The notes under the pieces are model-generated. The model was not told where the DNA came from. It saw only the letters and a program-made list of their open reading frames with translations, and ran no database searches. The translations under genes were made by a program, and so were the position numbers. From contig NC_056744.1 in assembly GCF_019279795.1 (NCBI RefSeq), forward strand, positions 1,505,279,310 to 1,505,343,309: DNA of 64,000 bases, read 5' to 3'. The first letter of the stretch is position 1; each line of letters starts with the position of its first letter. Shown here piece after piece: positions 33,155 to 45,588 of the stretch. Source of the stretch: Protopterus annectens. Taxonomy: Eukaryota > Chordata > Ceratodontiformes > Protopteridae.

Positions 33155-33680
33155 CTGTAAAAACAAACCAGTCAGTATCAAATACATGGTTAACATGAAA
33201 AGGAATCAGTTTAAAAATGATGCTTTCTGAAAATATGTTTATGATCTCATGAATGCCATTGAAATATTTTTTTTCCCAAACAGCTATAGCTTAAAGTGTA
33301 TTAGTGTCACGGACACCATGTCATATCAGAAATTAGCAGACAATTTTAAAAGGACATCACTATAGCATTTGTACATCTTTTTCTTGATTATATTCCAAAA
33401 TAAATGCCAAATCAACAAAAAAAACTTCAAATATGACTGTGCCAGCAGCTCTGAACTCTCCTAGTAAACATAAATTTCAATGTATCCTAACAGAAAATTG
33501 AAGGTCTTGGAATCAAATATTTAAGAAAACTGAAAGTCTTAGAATCAAATATTTAAAAAAAAAAAAATTACTATTTTATCTGATTTACATAAAAATGCTG
33601 AAATTTAAATAACTACTTTTTTGACTATGAAGTTGTTAAAGTGTCGACTTCAATTGACCTACCAATGAATGGGAAATATT
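33155..33680. other. TRIM intron, nothing recognised
   Basis: AT-rich intron sequence next to the acceptor site. A 26-base motif around AATCAAATATTTAA is repeated near 33510 and 33543. Confidence 0.5.
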
Positions 33681-33683
33681 CTT

Positions 33684-33800
33684 TATTTATTTATTTTATT
33701 ATTTATTTACATTTGTTGGCCGGGAGTGTCCGACTGGACATAGGTCCATTTTCAGTGGAGGCCCAGGGAGAAAAGGTCCACAGTTAAAATAAACAGACAG
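33684..33800 (-). mobile_element. L2-like LINE 3' tail, minus strand
   Basis: Reverse complement of the LINE-A/LINE-B end: an ATTTATTT tail, ACATTTGTTGGCCGG, a perfect TGGAC/GTCCA hairpin (33735-33748), then CATTTTCAGTGGAGGCCCAG. 5' truncated. Confidence 0.8.
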
Positions 33801-34033
33801 TAGTTACATTGGATTGCATATCGATTAACAATTTAACATAGCAATTACAACATATTTACAGATGAAGAACATAGTACAAGATGAAGAACATAGTACATCA
33901 GTAGACAACTAGAATCTTTATCTGTGAAGTACATAACAGACATTAACAAATGTTACAATAAGAAGTTCCTGCTGTATAATAAGTACTAGGCTTATGAGCA
34001 TCTGAGCTTGCTATAATCAAGGTAGTTAGTGGA

Positions 34034-34228
34034 GTGTCTTTAACAAGACAGATTTTTGAAAAGTACTGGGAACAAAAAAAAAAGTCTGCCTATGTGAGAC
34101 ATTATTATTTTTTCAAGAATCAGGGACTGCATGAAACTACTGATGCTTACTTGAATGAGTTTAGACAAAAAATCTCAGAAAGGCATTATGACCTGCATGA
34201 GGCACAAAGTGATGTCTTTGAGCAGTGA
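34034..34228 (+). mobile_element. Possible LTR-retrotransposon gag fossil
   Basis: A short stretch of about 64 codons has the general character of a Ty3/gypsy-type gag segment (an aromatic-rich start followed by a DAYLNEF-like helix). No repeats at its ends, protease or RT were seen nearby. It is a small, old, broken fragment at best, and the family assignment is tentative. Confidence 0.25.
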
Positions 34229-35449
34229 ACAAACACCAGTAGGGAGAGCGAGAAAACAGATAAACATGCAATAGTTTGATTTTATGTCATCAACTGGTGA
34301 GATTCTTCAGCCTGTGCAATGCATGGGAGAATCTTCTTTCTCCAGAGGTGCAGCAGGTTCTGAGTTGTTTATCTTAAATTTTGGCATGCATTTTGGGTGA
34401 AGTCGTGCATTAAGGACATAATTAGCTATGCCTAACCAAAATAAAAAACACAGAGTTGCACTACAAGTCTTTACAATTTGTGTAGATGCTATTTTTGACA
34501 GTCTGTTCTTTCAAAATGGCTTGAATGTTCCTAATCTGTTGTACTGTCTCTCCAGATCAATCAAAAGGGTGAAAAATTAAGAGACACAAAACAAAACAGC
34601 TTCAGTTATTTTGTAAATTTATTGTGATTGCCAGTAAAGCTTTCTTCTAACAAATGTTATTGTTTTACTGTTTATCTTCTTTCCACCAGACCCACTACTG
34701 ACACATGCATTCTCCATAGTATGAGATCCATACAGCTCATTTGTTCCCCTTGGAGCAATATTTAGGAGTCAGAAGTTGAGTCATCAACCTTGGTGAGGAT
34801 TGGGATTTATTTTATTTTGGTCACAGTGTCCCTTTCACATCTGTGATTTCTGTTGCACTCATGTCTAAGGATGTATATGTGAAGAAGTTGTGCTAAGCTA
34901 AAGCAAATGCATTTTTATAGCTGAATAGATTCTGAACAAATCTGTCTCTACAAATTTGTACATATTTGCAGTATCTTCATCCATAAAAATGTATTCCCGT
35001 GTTTGTATAGTAGTTTGTTGAACTCTACGATCCTCCAAACACACAGTTAGTACTTTATGGAAACAAGAAAGCATCATCTTCCTTTTAAACCAAACAGGAA
35101 GGACTGTATTGAGCTTGTTAAGTATTGAGAAAAAACAACTGTCCAGAGAGAAGCTGTCTTACTTTTGGACCACACAGATAAGCTGCATGCTTAGCAAGAA
35201 CACAAACTGGATTCCATATTGCTAGTGAAAGTTATGCAAATACTTTTTCTTACCTTTAAGTCAGATGTCTAACACTGCTTGTATATTTCATTTTACCAGC
35301 TGTTATTGTTTTATTTATTTCACATAAGAGTTTTGTTACTCAGTTTAAATGCAGCTGTTGGTGTTTTATTAGTGTTAGAATATGTGCATTGGAATGGTAC
35401 TGCAATAACTGTAAATGCCCTGATATTTATGCTATAGAATCATTGAGTC
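34229..35449. other. TRIM intron, unassigned
   Basis: No coding block or repeat end recognised. Part of it may be the 3' UTR of the antisense PLE-5 that starts next to it. Confidence 0.35.
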
Positions 35450-36720
35450 CCAGGGGCTGGAAGGCATTAAGTCACAATTGCTAAATCAATTCTTTTAATT
35501 CCAACACATTATCAAAATCATCCCCTTTAGATGATCTCAGGAAACGATCAATAAAGGAAAATCTAAATTACTTAAAATTCCTGCAGATAGAAGAATGGTT
35601 ATAAAGGGTACTGTTGGAATGAAATTTTTGGATATAGTGGTGGTGTTCTCTCATGCAATCTCTCTGTCTCCAATTTGTTTTCCCCACATAATGCCATACA
35701 GCTACTACATGTAGTGATGGACACCATATGAGTGGTACTGCAATCACATTTACCCGGGCAAGTTAAACTAGGAGGGGAAACCCTCTACTAATAAATAGGG
35801 ATTCTCTTGTATAAATCTTCAAGACTTACACCTTCCACACACATATCCATGTGGTGAACACAATCAATAAAAAAAAAACCTGCTTGACTCTTGATTAGAT
35901 TCCTAACATTAAAACCCTTGCTATAAACAATCTCTGGTTGCACCCCCCCCCAAATTATTTTATATCACTTGAGAAAAACAAGCTAGATAGTTCTTTAAAA
36001 GCTTCCACATATTTAGAAATTTCCTGACTGAATGGTACTATATAACATCCTATTCTTTGTCTCACTTATATCAGAACTGACAATCCATTACAGGAAAAGA
36101 ACCTAGTACTTGCTCTGATAAAATGGGGGGGCAAATCTTGTTGCTCTACCCTTGAAAAATCCTCTTTGACAGACATTAGTAAGTCTACAGGGCATCCTCT
36201 ATCTCTTAACGTGCCCCACAATTAATGAGTTTCTTTTTCAAAATTCTCCTCATTAGTTATCAGTCTTGACAGATGGACCATCTGGCCTTAATCCCATATT
36301 TGATGAAAGGGGTGACAACTATCAAAATTTAGATATGAATTTGAAAAAGCATTTTTCTTATAAATAGTGGATGGAAACCTATTCAAATTTCTATCGTTAC
36401 TTATAGTACCATCCAAACAATTTATTTTATCAGAGATATACTGAGATTTAAACTTTTAAAAAATTAGAAGTTATAACCAAGTGTTCAATGGGTGATGTTA
36501 ACTCTTCAGTAGCGTCCTTGTAAAGTATTAAAATATCATCCAAAAATCCGAATTATGTCTGAATCAAAGGCTGAAAATTAGAATTAAAAACATACCACTT
36601 TGCCCATTCAGCAAGAAAGAACTGATTTGGCAATTGGGACATAATGCCTGCCAGTCCCCAGGACTCAAAGATTCAGTATCATGAGCACTTTAAATATAAG
36701 GGGCAATAGATTGTAAAAAA
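35450..36720 (-). mobile_element. PLE-5, antisense Penelope-like element, decayed
   Basis: On the minus strand from about 36560 one reads the PLE RT end: FLDDILILY-like coding (near 36540), then blocks matching LNRFPSTIYKKNAFSNSYLN, CHPF, SRLITNEENFEKE and RDRGCPVDLL. After a low-complexity stretch, GIY-YIG-type coding (ITCSSCMAL-like, near 35710, then LHERT) and the closing region to about 35460 follow. The N-terminal half is absent and the frame is broken in many places. It lies in the large TRIM intron in the same orientation as the gene. Confidence 0.7.
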
Positions 36721-36979
36721 TTATAATTAATTAATTAATTTCTAAAAAATTAGGTTGCTACATATTTCTGAATTAAATGGATTTTACAATTTTTAACAAT
36801 TTTTATAATATCTTCTGCAATTCATGTATATTTATGAGCATTTTCATTGTTTTTTTGTATTGCCTTTATGAGATGTTTAGATTGTATATACACTTATGAG
36901 CTGGAGTTAAATTGTTTGATTTCATATTTATACTTAAATTTACTTAATTCATTAATTTATTAATTTATCTTAATTAGTG
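36721..36979. other. AT-rich, unassigned
   Basis: Very AT-rich, with TAATTAATTAATTAATT near 36725. May be PLE flank. Confidence 0.4.
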
Positions 36980-37135
36980 AAGGATTTCACTAGATGGATT
37001 CCAATTGGTAGATCAATATTTAAATAGGAGAAGGAGCTTGTTTCTGTAATGCTGATGAAGTCCTGAACAATATTTGATGAAAGCGTTTAGTTCTGTTTTT
37101 TTTTACAGAATAATGTTCACTTTTTGATTATTAGT
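36980..37135 (+). mobile_element. PLE terminal fragment
   Basis: Contains CTGATGAAGTCCTGAAC... GATGAAAGCGTTTAG (37052-37090), the block found at PLE ends, followed by a T-rich stretch and an ACAGAATAATGTTCACTTTT end. No coding part. Confidence 0.5.
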
Positions 37136-37575
37136 GGAGCCAGTGGTGTCATTTTTATGGCTTTTAGACATCTTAAAGATTGCTTTAGGTGCTGTTTACA
37201 ACACACCTTGCTACTGTTCTGTGGAGTTCGATACGTTAAAGGTGCCTGTTGCACTTTCTGTCTGGTTATGAGTTTCTGCCTTTGTGTGTGGTTGTGGTCT
37301 ATATAGCTGTTGTTATTCATGATATAACATAATTCCCAGTTGACATGAATAAGTATGCATAACTATTTGCCACTGATATACCCACTGCCAATCATTATCT
37401 TTGTAAATAAGTTGTACTTGAAAACATAAAGATGTTATTCTCGGAAAGCTACTTGCATTAACTCACAGTGTTAATTTCAGAAATGGCTAAAGATGCTTGT
37501 TTTCCTACTATCTCATGTATAGCTTCTAAACCGTATTTATTAGGAATACAGATAGGGCAGATAAAGAGCCTGGTT

Positions 37576-37960
37576 TAAATGGAATTGTCTGTATAAAACC
37601 TATTTTAAAACAAAAAGTTTTAAGATAAGTTTTATTATTTGAATTAAAATAGAATGTGTTAAAAATGTGATTAAGTAAATATATTTTATCATTTTAAAAT
37701 TGTATTTTATTTGTTGTTGCATGTCACATGATGACTATGTCTGGGTTTACAAGGTACACATTTAAAATGCACTATTTTACACTTGAAAAAGCATTGTTAC
37801 GAAAGCTTTGAAAATGAAATTGTCTATATAAAACCTATTTTAAAACAAAATAGTTTGAGATAGAAGTTTTATTATTTAAATTAAAATATAATGTGTTAAA
37901 ATATGATTAAGTAAATATATTTTATCATTTTAAAACTTTATTTTATTTGTTTAAAACTTT
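37576..37960 (+). repeat. Tandem repeat at the 5' side of PLE-6
   Basis: AAATGGAATTGTCTGTATAA (about 37577) and AAATGAAATTGTCTATATAA (about 37815) open two copies of a segment with a period near 238 bp. Copy 1 also carries GTCACATGATGACT...TGAAAAAGCATTGTTACGAA (37723-37812), which recurs at 40515-40610 beyond the coding region. This gives direct terminal repeats around PLE-6. Confidence 0.75.
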
Positions 37961-37969
37961 TCAAACACA

Positions 37970-40227
37970 CACAACAAAACTAAATAAAAATAACTGTTCT
38001 TAATTTAACTAATGAGTTTTTGCCCAACAAAGTAATTTCTGTGCTTCAAAAAGGTTTTTCCTTTATTCCTTCTAACAAAGTGAACATTTCCAGACTTATA
38101 GTTGATTTCAAATTGTATCTTAGAAAATTGAATTTAAAATATATTTTTGATGGTGTGACTAATATTGAACCTGTCGAAGGTGTTTAAGAAAAAGAGCACA
38201 TATAACCCTTTATTGAATTCTACCTTGATGGTATTTGGTAAACTTTGTGAACAAGATTTTAGGAAAATAAAAGAGTGTAATCATTATGGGGGGCCTAATT
38301 TGACACCTGTCGAACTCAAAGCATTAGATTTTGTAGCCAACAACAAAGATTGGCGAACAATGAACGCTGACAAGGGGGGTACAATTGTCATTATGAGGTC
38401 CACTGATTACAGTGTAGCAATGAATTCTTTGTTAAATGATGACAGTTGTTATAAGGTAGTCACAAAAGAACATATTACTAAGAGTTTTCAAATGGTGGAT
38501 TTTCTTCTATTTAATTTGATAACATTGTCTATGACTTTTTAGTAATTGAACATCCAAAACTGGCTACACTGTTTGGTATTCCTAAATTACACAAACAAAG
38601 TGAGGAGATACCTTTTAGACCAATAGTGTCAGCCAGTTTTTCAAAGACAGAATCTATATCAATATGGTTAGACAAGTGGTTAAACCCAATAGTTCAAAGG
38701 ACAAAGTCATATTTAAGAGATTCCTGGCATTTATTGGAGCTTTTAGGTCAATTAGACTTAACAGATACATTTTTTAATTTTGCATCATTAGATGTAACAT
38801 CATTATACACAAGTATTAATCAGACTAACGGTGTAGAATTCTTAAGGGAATATCTAAGTGTTCATACAGATATGGAAAACAATTTGATCAATACTATATG
38901 CACTTTAATGGACTTAGTATTAAAAATAATTTCTTCATATTTGAAGACATTTATTTTCAACAGATTTCAGTAATTGCAATGGGTTCTAGAGTTGCACCAA
39001 GTTTTGCTAATATAGTGATGGCTATGTGGGAAATTAAGATTTTATACTCACATCCATCAGCAAAGAATATTTTATTTTACAAAAGATACATAGTTGATTT
39101 GATCTTTTTATGGCGTGGATATTTTGATTCATTTCAAATTTTTGTGAACTATTTAAACAAATCTACCAATTTTCTAAGATTCACCATTGGTCATTTTGGT
39201 GAAAACATTAACTTTCTGGACTTACATTTAAGTTTGAATTGTGATAAGACATGTTTTGAAAGTAGCATCTTTAGGAAGTCCACATTTGTCAACCAATATC
39301 TACACCATGATAGTTTACATCCTGAATTTATGAAACGTAGTGTAGTTAAAGGACAATTTATTAGATTAAGTAGGCTGGCAAGTAGAGATGATATCTTTTC
39401 AAGGGAGATAGAAAAACTAACTAGCTTTTTTATGGATAGAGGTTATGACCACATATGGCTAAATAATATATTAAGGGAGGTTTTTCATCTCAGGACTAAC
39501 AAAGCACGCCCTATTTTACATCAAACTTTAGTGAATTTAAGAATAGTTAGTGACACTGAAGTTAAGGCTGGTAGTGCCTACAGATTAGCTTTTCCTATTC
39601 CCATTTCAAATGAGATGGTTATGATTTGGAAAATAATTTCCAATAACTGGAAATTGGTATTAGGTAACAATGATTTGAGTTTAATCATTGGTAAAGTTCC
39701 ACTGTTTACTTACAAAAAACTGTCAACATAAAGAGCAAGTTAGAAAGTTGTAAGCAAATGAGTACTGAAGTTGTTAATTCAAATTTTGGTACATTTCCTT
39801 GCAATTGTTGCAAACAATGTAGGTACATATCAGGAAGTAATACAGTGTTTTGAAGCACTTGAATAAAGTTATTCATAGTAAAGGGCATTAAAATGTGGTT
39901 TATATTGCTTTATGTGGTTCATGTGAACATTTCTACATAGGTAAAGCCATTAGGACTTTAAGTAGATGTATTTATGAACACACTTTAGCAATAAGAAAAA
40001 AAGACATGTCAAATGCACTTTCAAAACACGCTGTTACTTGTTTAGATTTCAAAAAGTTCACATTTTCAGTACTTGAGAAAGTTAATGATGACTTGTTTTC
40101 TGGAAACTTTAAGGTTAAATTAGAGTGTAAAGAAACCTTGTGGCAGATATTGTTCAATGTAGACCAGCTTCCTGGGTTAAATGATGTTATAAATATCAAG
40201 TGCTTTTTAAAAGCACAATGGTTATAA
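37970..40227 (+). pseudogene. PLE-6 coding region (RT + GIY-YIG), nearly complete
   Basis: PLE blocks in order: the N-terminal VISVLQKGFSFIPSNKVNIS region (38030-38090), MNADKGGTIVIMRS (38360-38400), LFGIPKLHKQ (38570), RPIVSASFS (38620), FASLDVTSLYTSINQ (38780-38825), IAMGSRVAPSFANIVM (38977-39020), the catalytic-block region YKRYIVDLIFLW (39080-39115), FLRFTIGHFGENINFLDLHL, VKGQFIRLSRLASR (39345-39390) and the cysteine group CNCCKQC (near 39803). The GIY-YIG nuclease follows with VYIALCGSCEHFYIGKA and RCIYEHTLAI (39898-39990), ending in LNDVINIKCFLKAQWL. The frame has only a handful of breaks, so this is a moderately young fossil in the TRIM intron, antisense to the gene. Confidence 0.85.
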
Positions 40228-40640
40228 TTTATGTATAAAAATATAAAAACACAAAGACATCTGATAATAATAATAATTTTTTATCTAAGAAAGGGGAAGG
40301 TCCTTTAATAGTGATTTTTTTTAATTAAGTTTTTAACTTTAGTATTGGCCATTTTAGATCACGTTTATTTTTGAATGGTATGAAGTTGAAATGGTTATTC
40401 TGAAGAAGTTCATGACAATTAAAAGTGGGCGAAATGCGTAAACACTGACTTCTGGATTTTTTCTGGGTTTCCAGTCATATACTGGCAGTTATTTTTACTT
40501 TATTTTATTTGTTGTTGAATGTCACATGATGACTGCGCCTGTGTTTAAAAGGTATGCATTTAAAATACACTATTTTACACTTGAAAAAGCATTGTTACGA
40601 AAGCTTTGAGAGCTTCCCTGGTATTCAATAAAGCCTGCAC
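40228..40640 (+). repeat. PLE-6 3' terminal region
   Basis: Carries CTGAAGA, a GTTCAT/GTGGGC stem with wobble pairs and GAAATGCG (40400-40441). The direct repeat of the 5' side follows: GTCACATGATGACTGCGCC...GCATTGTTACGAAAGC (40515-40610). Confidence 0.75.
40400..40441 (+). ncRNA. Hammerhead-like motif of PLE-6
   Basis: CTGAAGA, a 6-bp stem with G-U pairs, GAAA, then a TGCGTAAAC continuation. It sits where the other PLEs carry theirs. Confidence 0.45.
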
Positions 40641-42615
40641 TAGATGTACACTAAGTGTACACTCTTTGGAGTGAACAGACAACATAAGCATTAACTCACA
40701 GCTTCTTCATCCTAATTTTAGTTTTCCTACTGATTTTCTTGCATCTTTAGATTCTGAGAGGGATTCGTAAGTACACTTAGTATAATCTTTCCGAGTGATT
40801 AGAAAGCACAAAAAAGTGATAGGGATGTTCTCAAATACAGATCATGTACAGTTAGGTGTTATTGATTCTGGCCCCTTGTGTATTTTATTTGTTTCTCTAC
40901 TGTTCAAAATAAATAACTGCATTTCTTGTGGATCCCTAAGCTGTTTTTATTTACTTGTCATGTATTACCTACATTTTTATGGAATTATCTGCTGGATATA
41001 TGGTGGTATTTTCTGTCTAAACCAGCCTTCTCACCTCTCCATGCCAGCTACTCTTGGCCCCAGGCTACTAGTCCAATTTGGATAATCTGGTAGAGATTAA
41101 TGGTTTTATTTTTCTGAATTACAGAGCGTGATTACTGTGTTTGTCATTGCATTTAAATAAATGGTATAATATTTCTGATAACAGTGAGCTTTGAAATATA
41201 TGTTAACATAAGAAAATTTAGGTAAGTGGAACAGATTGTAACCCTGATAAGTGAAGCATCAGTTATACTGGCTTTAATTTAAACTATTATCTTCTATGGT
41301 GGTGCCATGCTTGTGTTAAACACATTATTCATAGCAACTCTTATCGGTGAAAATGTACGAGTCTTTTTTCATCCTGAATGACTGGTTGGTCTGTACTTCC
41401 TATAAAAGCTGTCTTCCTGGCAGGTAGAATGCAGGAAGGGTGCTCAAAGCTTTCAGACGCTGGTTAATGCAGGAGAGATAAACCCATATAGCTTAGACCA
41501 CTGTAACAGTGATTCATTTATGAACATCTATACTAGAATGAGATCAGCATGGTTCAGTTAACGTGTCAGTAAAGACTTAATCATGGATTACACAACAAAT
41601 ACAGAAGCAAAGGGCTGTCTGTTACATGTCCACAGAGGATATGCTTCCCCAGGACTATTGAGGATTAAAAAATGGAAAATATCATTGACATCAGATTTTA
41701 TGTTCATTTAAAAGAAATAATAGAACCATTCCCTGGTTTTCACCTAATAATATCAAACAAATTAACATTGTATCTAACTTCAAAACAGTGATTGATAATT
41801 TGTATAGCAATATATGCTTTATGGTACAACACTCTACTTGGCCACAAGTCCAAGCCTGACTTATCTTTGTATTATATTATACTGATTTAGATTTAATGGT
41901 GAGGATTCTCAAATATGACAGCCATTGTTGGAAAGATATGATCTGTGTTGTGAAGTTTGTTCCCTTAAGGTAAGTAAAACAGGAGTTGGAAAGGGAACAG
42001 GCCCTTAAGATGTAACAGGATACTCTTTCGGTAAGTCTCCTAGGAAAGTATTGGAGTCTTTTTGAGGTCAAGAGTTTTTGGATAAGAGATGCTGTTAACA
42101 GAATGCATCTCTGCTTTCCTGGTAGCCATTTTGTTTTCCTTATTGCAGTGCATTGATGGCCTCTTGGACAGCTAGGGATATGAATCTACAGCTGCTACTA
42201 TTAGTGATTTGGCATGATGCCAGTGTTTTTTTTTTCCTTTGAGCTGCTTGGAATGACTGGCAGTCTGCTAATTACTATATGTTTTTCTTTGTACATTCCT
42301 GTAAACATTTGAATAAAACATTAATTAAATATTTACTTCACAGCTGTCCTCATAATAAAATGGTTCTTGGACAGTCACCTCAGTTCCTCAGGGAGAGTGA
42401 TCATAAAGTCTTTTCTACTTCATGTTGTAGCAGGTAGATCAAAGTTAGATCTCAGAGTATTTCAGCATTTCCTAGCATATAAAACATGCTGTGCAGCAAC
42501 ATTCTGTTATCTGACACAGTCAATGCAGATACCACTTTGTGATGTACATGTTTTGTAGTTATTCCACAGAATTTCTAGGTTGCATTAAGTATCACATTAC
42601 TATATGGCTTTAAGG
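40641..42615. other. TRIM intron, 2 kb unassigned
   Basis: No repeat end, open reading frame or splice-bounded exon convinced me. Composition is near 36% GC and free of simple repeats, so part of it may be old unique intron sequence. Confidence 0.4.
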
Positions 42616-42617
42616 TA

Positions 42618-42710
42618 TTTATTATGTTGACTAGGAAAGTCTGACTAAATGGAAAACTTATTTTCATTGGTGGTCAGGGGAGAAAAGATCAACAAGCTAT
42701 AGGAAGAAAG
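42618..42710 (-). mobile_element. L2-like LINE 3' tail remnant, minus strand
   Basis: GTTGACTAGGAAAGTCTGAC...ATTTTCATTGGTGGTCAGGG is the reverse of the LINE-A/B end block, diverged. Confidence 0.55.
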
Positions 42711-43120
42711 AAACAAACATACATAAATATATAGCATAATGAATCAAATGAGACATTAATTAATGAAACAGGAATAGATTCCAAAAAAAAAAAACACCAC
42801 AAAGCGAGCAGAGCAGATATCAGCAGATATCATCTTAAGGAATCGAGAGATATAAACAAAAAAGTCTTCTCTCTTTATTCAAAGTGCGAGATAGATAAGC
42901 TGTTGTTGGTTGGCTTTTATTTTATTTCATTATTATTATATTTTTGGGAAGCCCTCACTTGCTTGCAGCAGAAGTTTCTTTTGCTATTCAGGAATAGATT
43001 CCTGTTGAAAGTTTTACTTACTTGTCTGACATTTGAACAAGTAACCCTTGTAATAATCCTCAAAACTGTATACTGTTGGGCTGTCTTTTCTGCTAAACAT
43101 AAGTAAAATTAAAGTGCTGA
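42711..43120. other. TRIM intron, unassigned
   Basis: No feature recognised; a direct repeat CAGCAGATATCA occurs near 42820. Confidence 0.4.
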
Positions 43121-43425
43121 GTGCAAGTAACATTACAGTGCAGAGTGCAGATTTTAGGCCTTTACATTCAACTTACCTCTGGTGTGGTGTCAGTCAATCA
43201 AGGTATTCCTCTAACCACTCCTACTGCCTTCTTTTTTCCCCCACCCCCCTCTTTCCTCATACAGGTTAAACTGCTACAACTTAGTACAGGCATTGGTTCA
43301 TCTCTGCTCCGCTTGCCCTCGCTTTACTCAGGCTTGCTTCACACCCCACCTTGCCCCCAAATTCCTCCCACACCAATTACTGGTACTAGACCACAACCCA
43401 CTTTTTTAAACCAATCAGTAACAAC

Positions 43426-44091
43426 TTGTCACTCAACAGCACCACTCTCAACCTGATACCACCAGTCCTCCAACTCTACTATTCTTTTTTCCTAAGTTTC
43501 AAGTACCATTCAGTAGGTATGCTATCACCCAAAATAATCTTATTAACTCTGCTTCTACCCCTTTTACTCATCCCATATCTCCTAACCACCTACGAATATC
43601 AGGATCACCCAGGTTTCCACTACCCTAAATTCCAAACATCCATCCCATCTACAACAGATAATAATGCACCATTACTAACTCCCCTCATGCTTACCTCCTT
43701 AACCCCTAAATACTACCATCTTACTAGACCTAGTTACATTAGTCCTAAAACTAGACACTATTGCAAAACTTTATTCAAAATCTTAAAACTCATACTTAGG
43801 ATACACTACAACCTCACAAAGGATAGTGACATCCACCCAAACTCTGGTCCATCCCCACCTGTTGGCCCTAATCCCCCTACTATATCCCCTGCCACCATAG
43901 CTCCAACAAATAGACCTCCTAGCTCACTGCTAGCCTGCCATCTAAACATTACAAGCATAAATAACAAGACTCAGCACCTGCATGCCCTCTTAGCTGTTCA
44001 TTCCCCAGATATATTATGCCTAACAGAAATGTGGCTGAAGCCTGCCACCAAGGACCATGAGATTCTGCCACCAGGGTATAGTATGTTTTGA
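43426..44091 (+). pseudogene. LINE-B leader and start of endonuclease
   Basis: Open for 221 codons. A hydrophobic run near residues 35-52 is followed by HYNLTKDSDIHPNSGPSPP, where the last part resembles the 2A-type DxxxNPGP motif, then a proline-rich linker. The endonuclease begins at LACHLNITSINNKTQHLHALL and ILCLTEMWLKP (usual TETWL). The stop at 44089 interrupts the domain. Coding continues in frame-shifted form with KKGGGVAILYKS (44110-44145). Confidence 0.75.
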
Positions 44092-44520
44092 CTAGACCGT
44101 ACCACCAAAAAGGGTGGTGGGGTAGCCATACTTTACAAGTCTACCCCATCTGTCAGCATAGACACCCAATAACCACCCCAGTTCAATAATGCTGAAATTC
44201 TTATCTCAAAACTACAAATTAACAAAAACAAAAATGTAAACCTTGTCTTTGTCTACATTCCCCCAGGGAGGAACACAGAAACCTTAGAAGACTTCTTATA
44301 TTGGTTATCCAATAACCACCCCCAAGAAACAATTGTTCTTGGGAATTTCAACATTGACTGGAACACTTGCTCTTGTGAAATCCCCACAACCCACATAAAC
44401 CTCTATGATTTTACTCAAATCTTAACCTCCCCCACCAGGACAGGAAAACCCAATAACAAGGAAAGTACCCTAGACTGGATACTCGTCAATACCCATCTTC
44501 AATCTTATAAATCAGGCACT

Positions 44521-45588
44521 TTGCCTGATGACCTAAGTGACCACTGTCTCGCCTATGTAATCAAGCTTAAAGTAGACCACTCCTACCAACCCACCTATAG
44601 AACATTAAGAAACAACAAGAATTTTATTCTCACCAAGATTCCAAATGAACTTAAGGCATGCAACTGGTCAGTACTAAAAAGTCTCCCCATAGATGAAGCA
44701 GTAGCATACTTTAACACCAAATTCCTTGCTATTCTTAACTCCCATGCTCCCAGCCGCTCTATTAGAACCAAGGTTAATATTGCACCATGGCTTTCTAAAG
44801 ATACCCAAACTAAAATTTCACTCAGAAACAAAGCATGGGCCACCTACCAAAAAAACAAAAGCCCCACTTGATCAACTAAGATTAAGACAGCTAAGGAATG
44901 ACATCAAAAAATCCATAACCTTAGACAAAAAGAACCACTACTACCATCTACTGCAAAAACACTAAAACAAACCTCAAAAGTTTTGGGCAGGAATAAACAA
45001 ACTACTCCACCCAGGCCAAACCGCCACTCCACCCCCCCCCCTCAGCTTCCCAACAAAAATCCCGCTAGTAACTTCAACAGCTTCTTCACAGAGACTATCC
45101 AGTCTCTAGCCAGCCAACTCTCTCCCAATGGCTCTAATTCTAATGTAGCCACACCCAGTACCCAGACATACTTTACCTTCCAACCTGTTCCTACTCAACT
45201 AATTCATGCCATACTTAAGAAACTAAGACCCACCACCCTGGCTGCCGACCTCCTCCCAGCAGACTATCTGCAAAAGGCTGCTGACACCATAGCCTACCCC
45301 ATCTCTATCTTGATCAACAGAGCTATATCTGAAGCTACAGTACCCACTATATGGAAAATCTCCCATGTCATACCTCTCCATAAAGGAGGTAGTTCCACTG
45401 AACTGTCAAACTTTAGACCCATAACTATTCTGTCACCTCTAGCTAAAATTATGGAGAAGTGTGTGCACATACAGCTCATGCACTACCTCACACAGAACAA
45501 GCTGTTGTCCAACTTTCAACATGGCTTTAAGCCACACCACAGTACTACTTCTGCCCTCCTCTCTTTCTCTAATGTTATTCCCGACTGA
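44521..45588 (+). pseudogene. LINE-B endonuclease end, linker and RT fingers
   Basis: SDHCLAYVIKL (44536 on) is the endonuclease's closing block. A linker with APWLSKDTQTKISLRNKAW follows. After a frame change come NPASNFNSFFTETIQSL, the LAADLLPADYL block, WKISHVIPLHKGGSSTELSNFRPI (45350-45420) and FQHGFKPHHSTTSALLSFSN, where the inserted relative begins. The earlier GDFN motif reads GNFNIDW at about 44341. Confidence 0.75.

Noticed and set aside
37783-37812. An eleventh hammerhead-like motif (TGAAAAAGCATTGTTACGAAAGC)
   Set aside because: It has the GAAAGC box but neither the CTGANGA box nor a convincing stem; kept only as a PLE-6 repeat marker.
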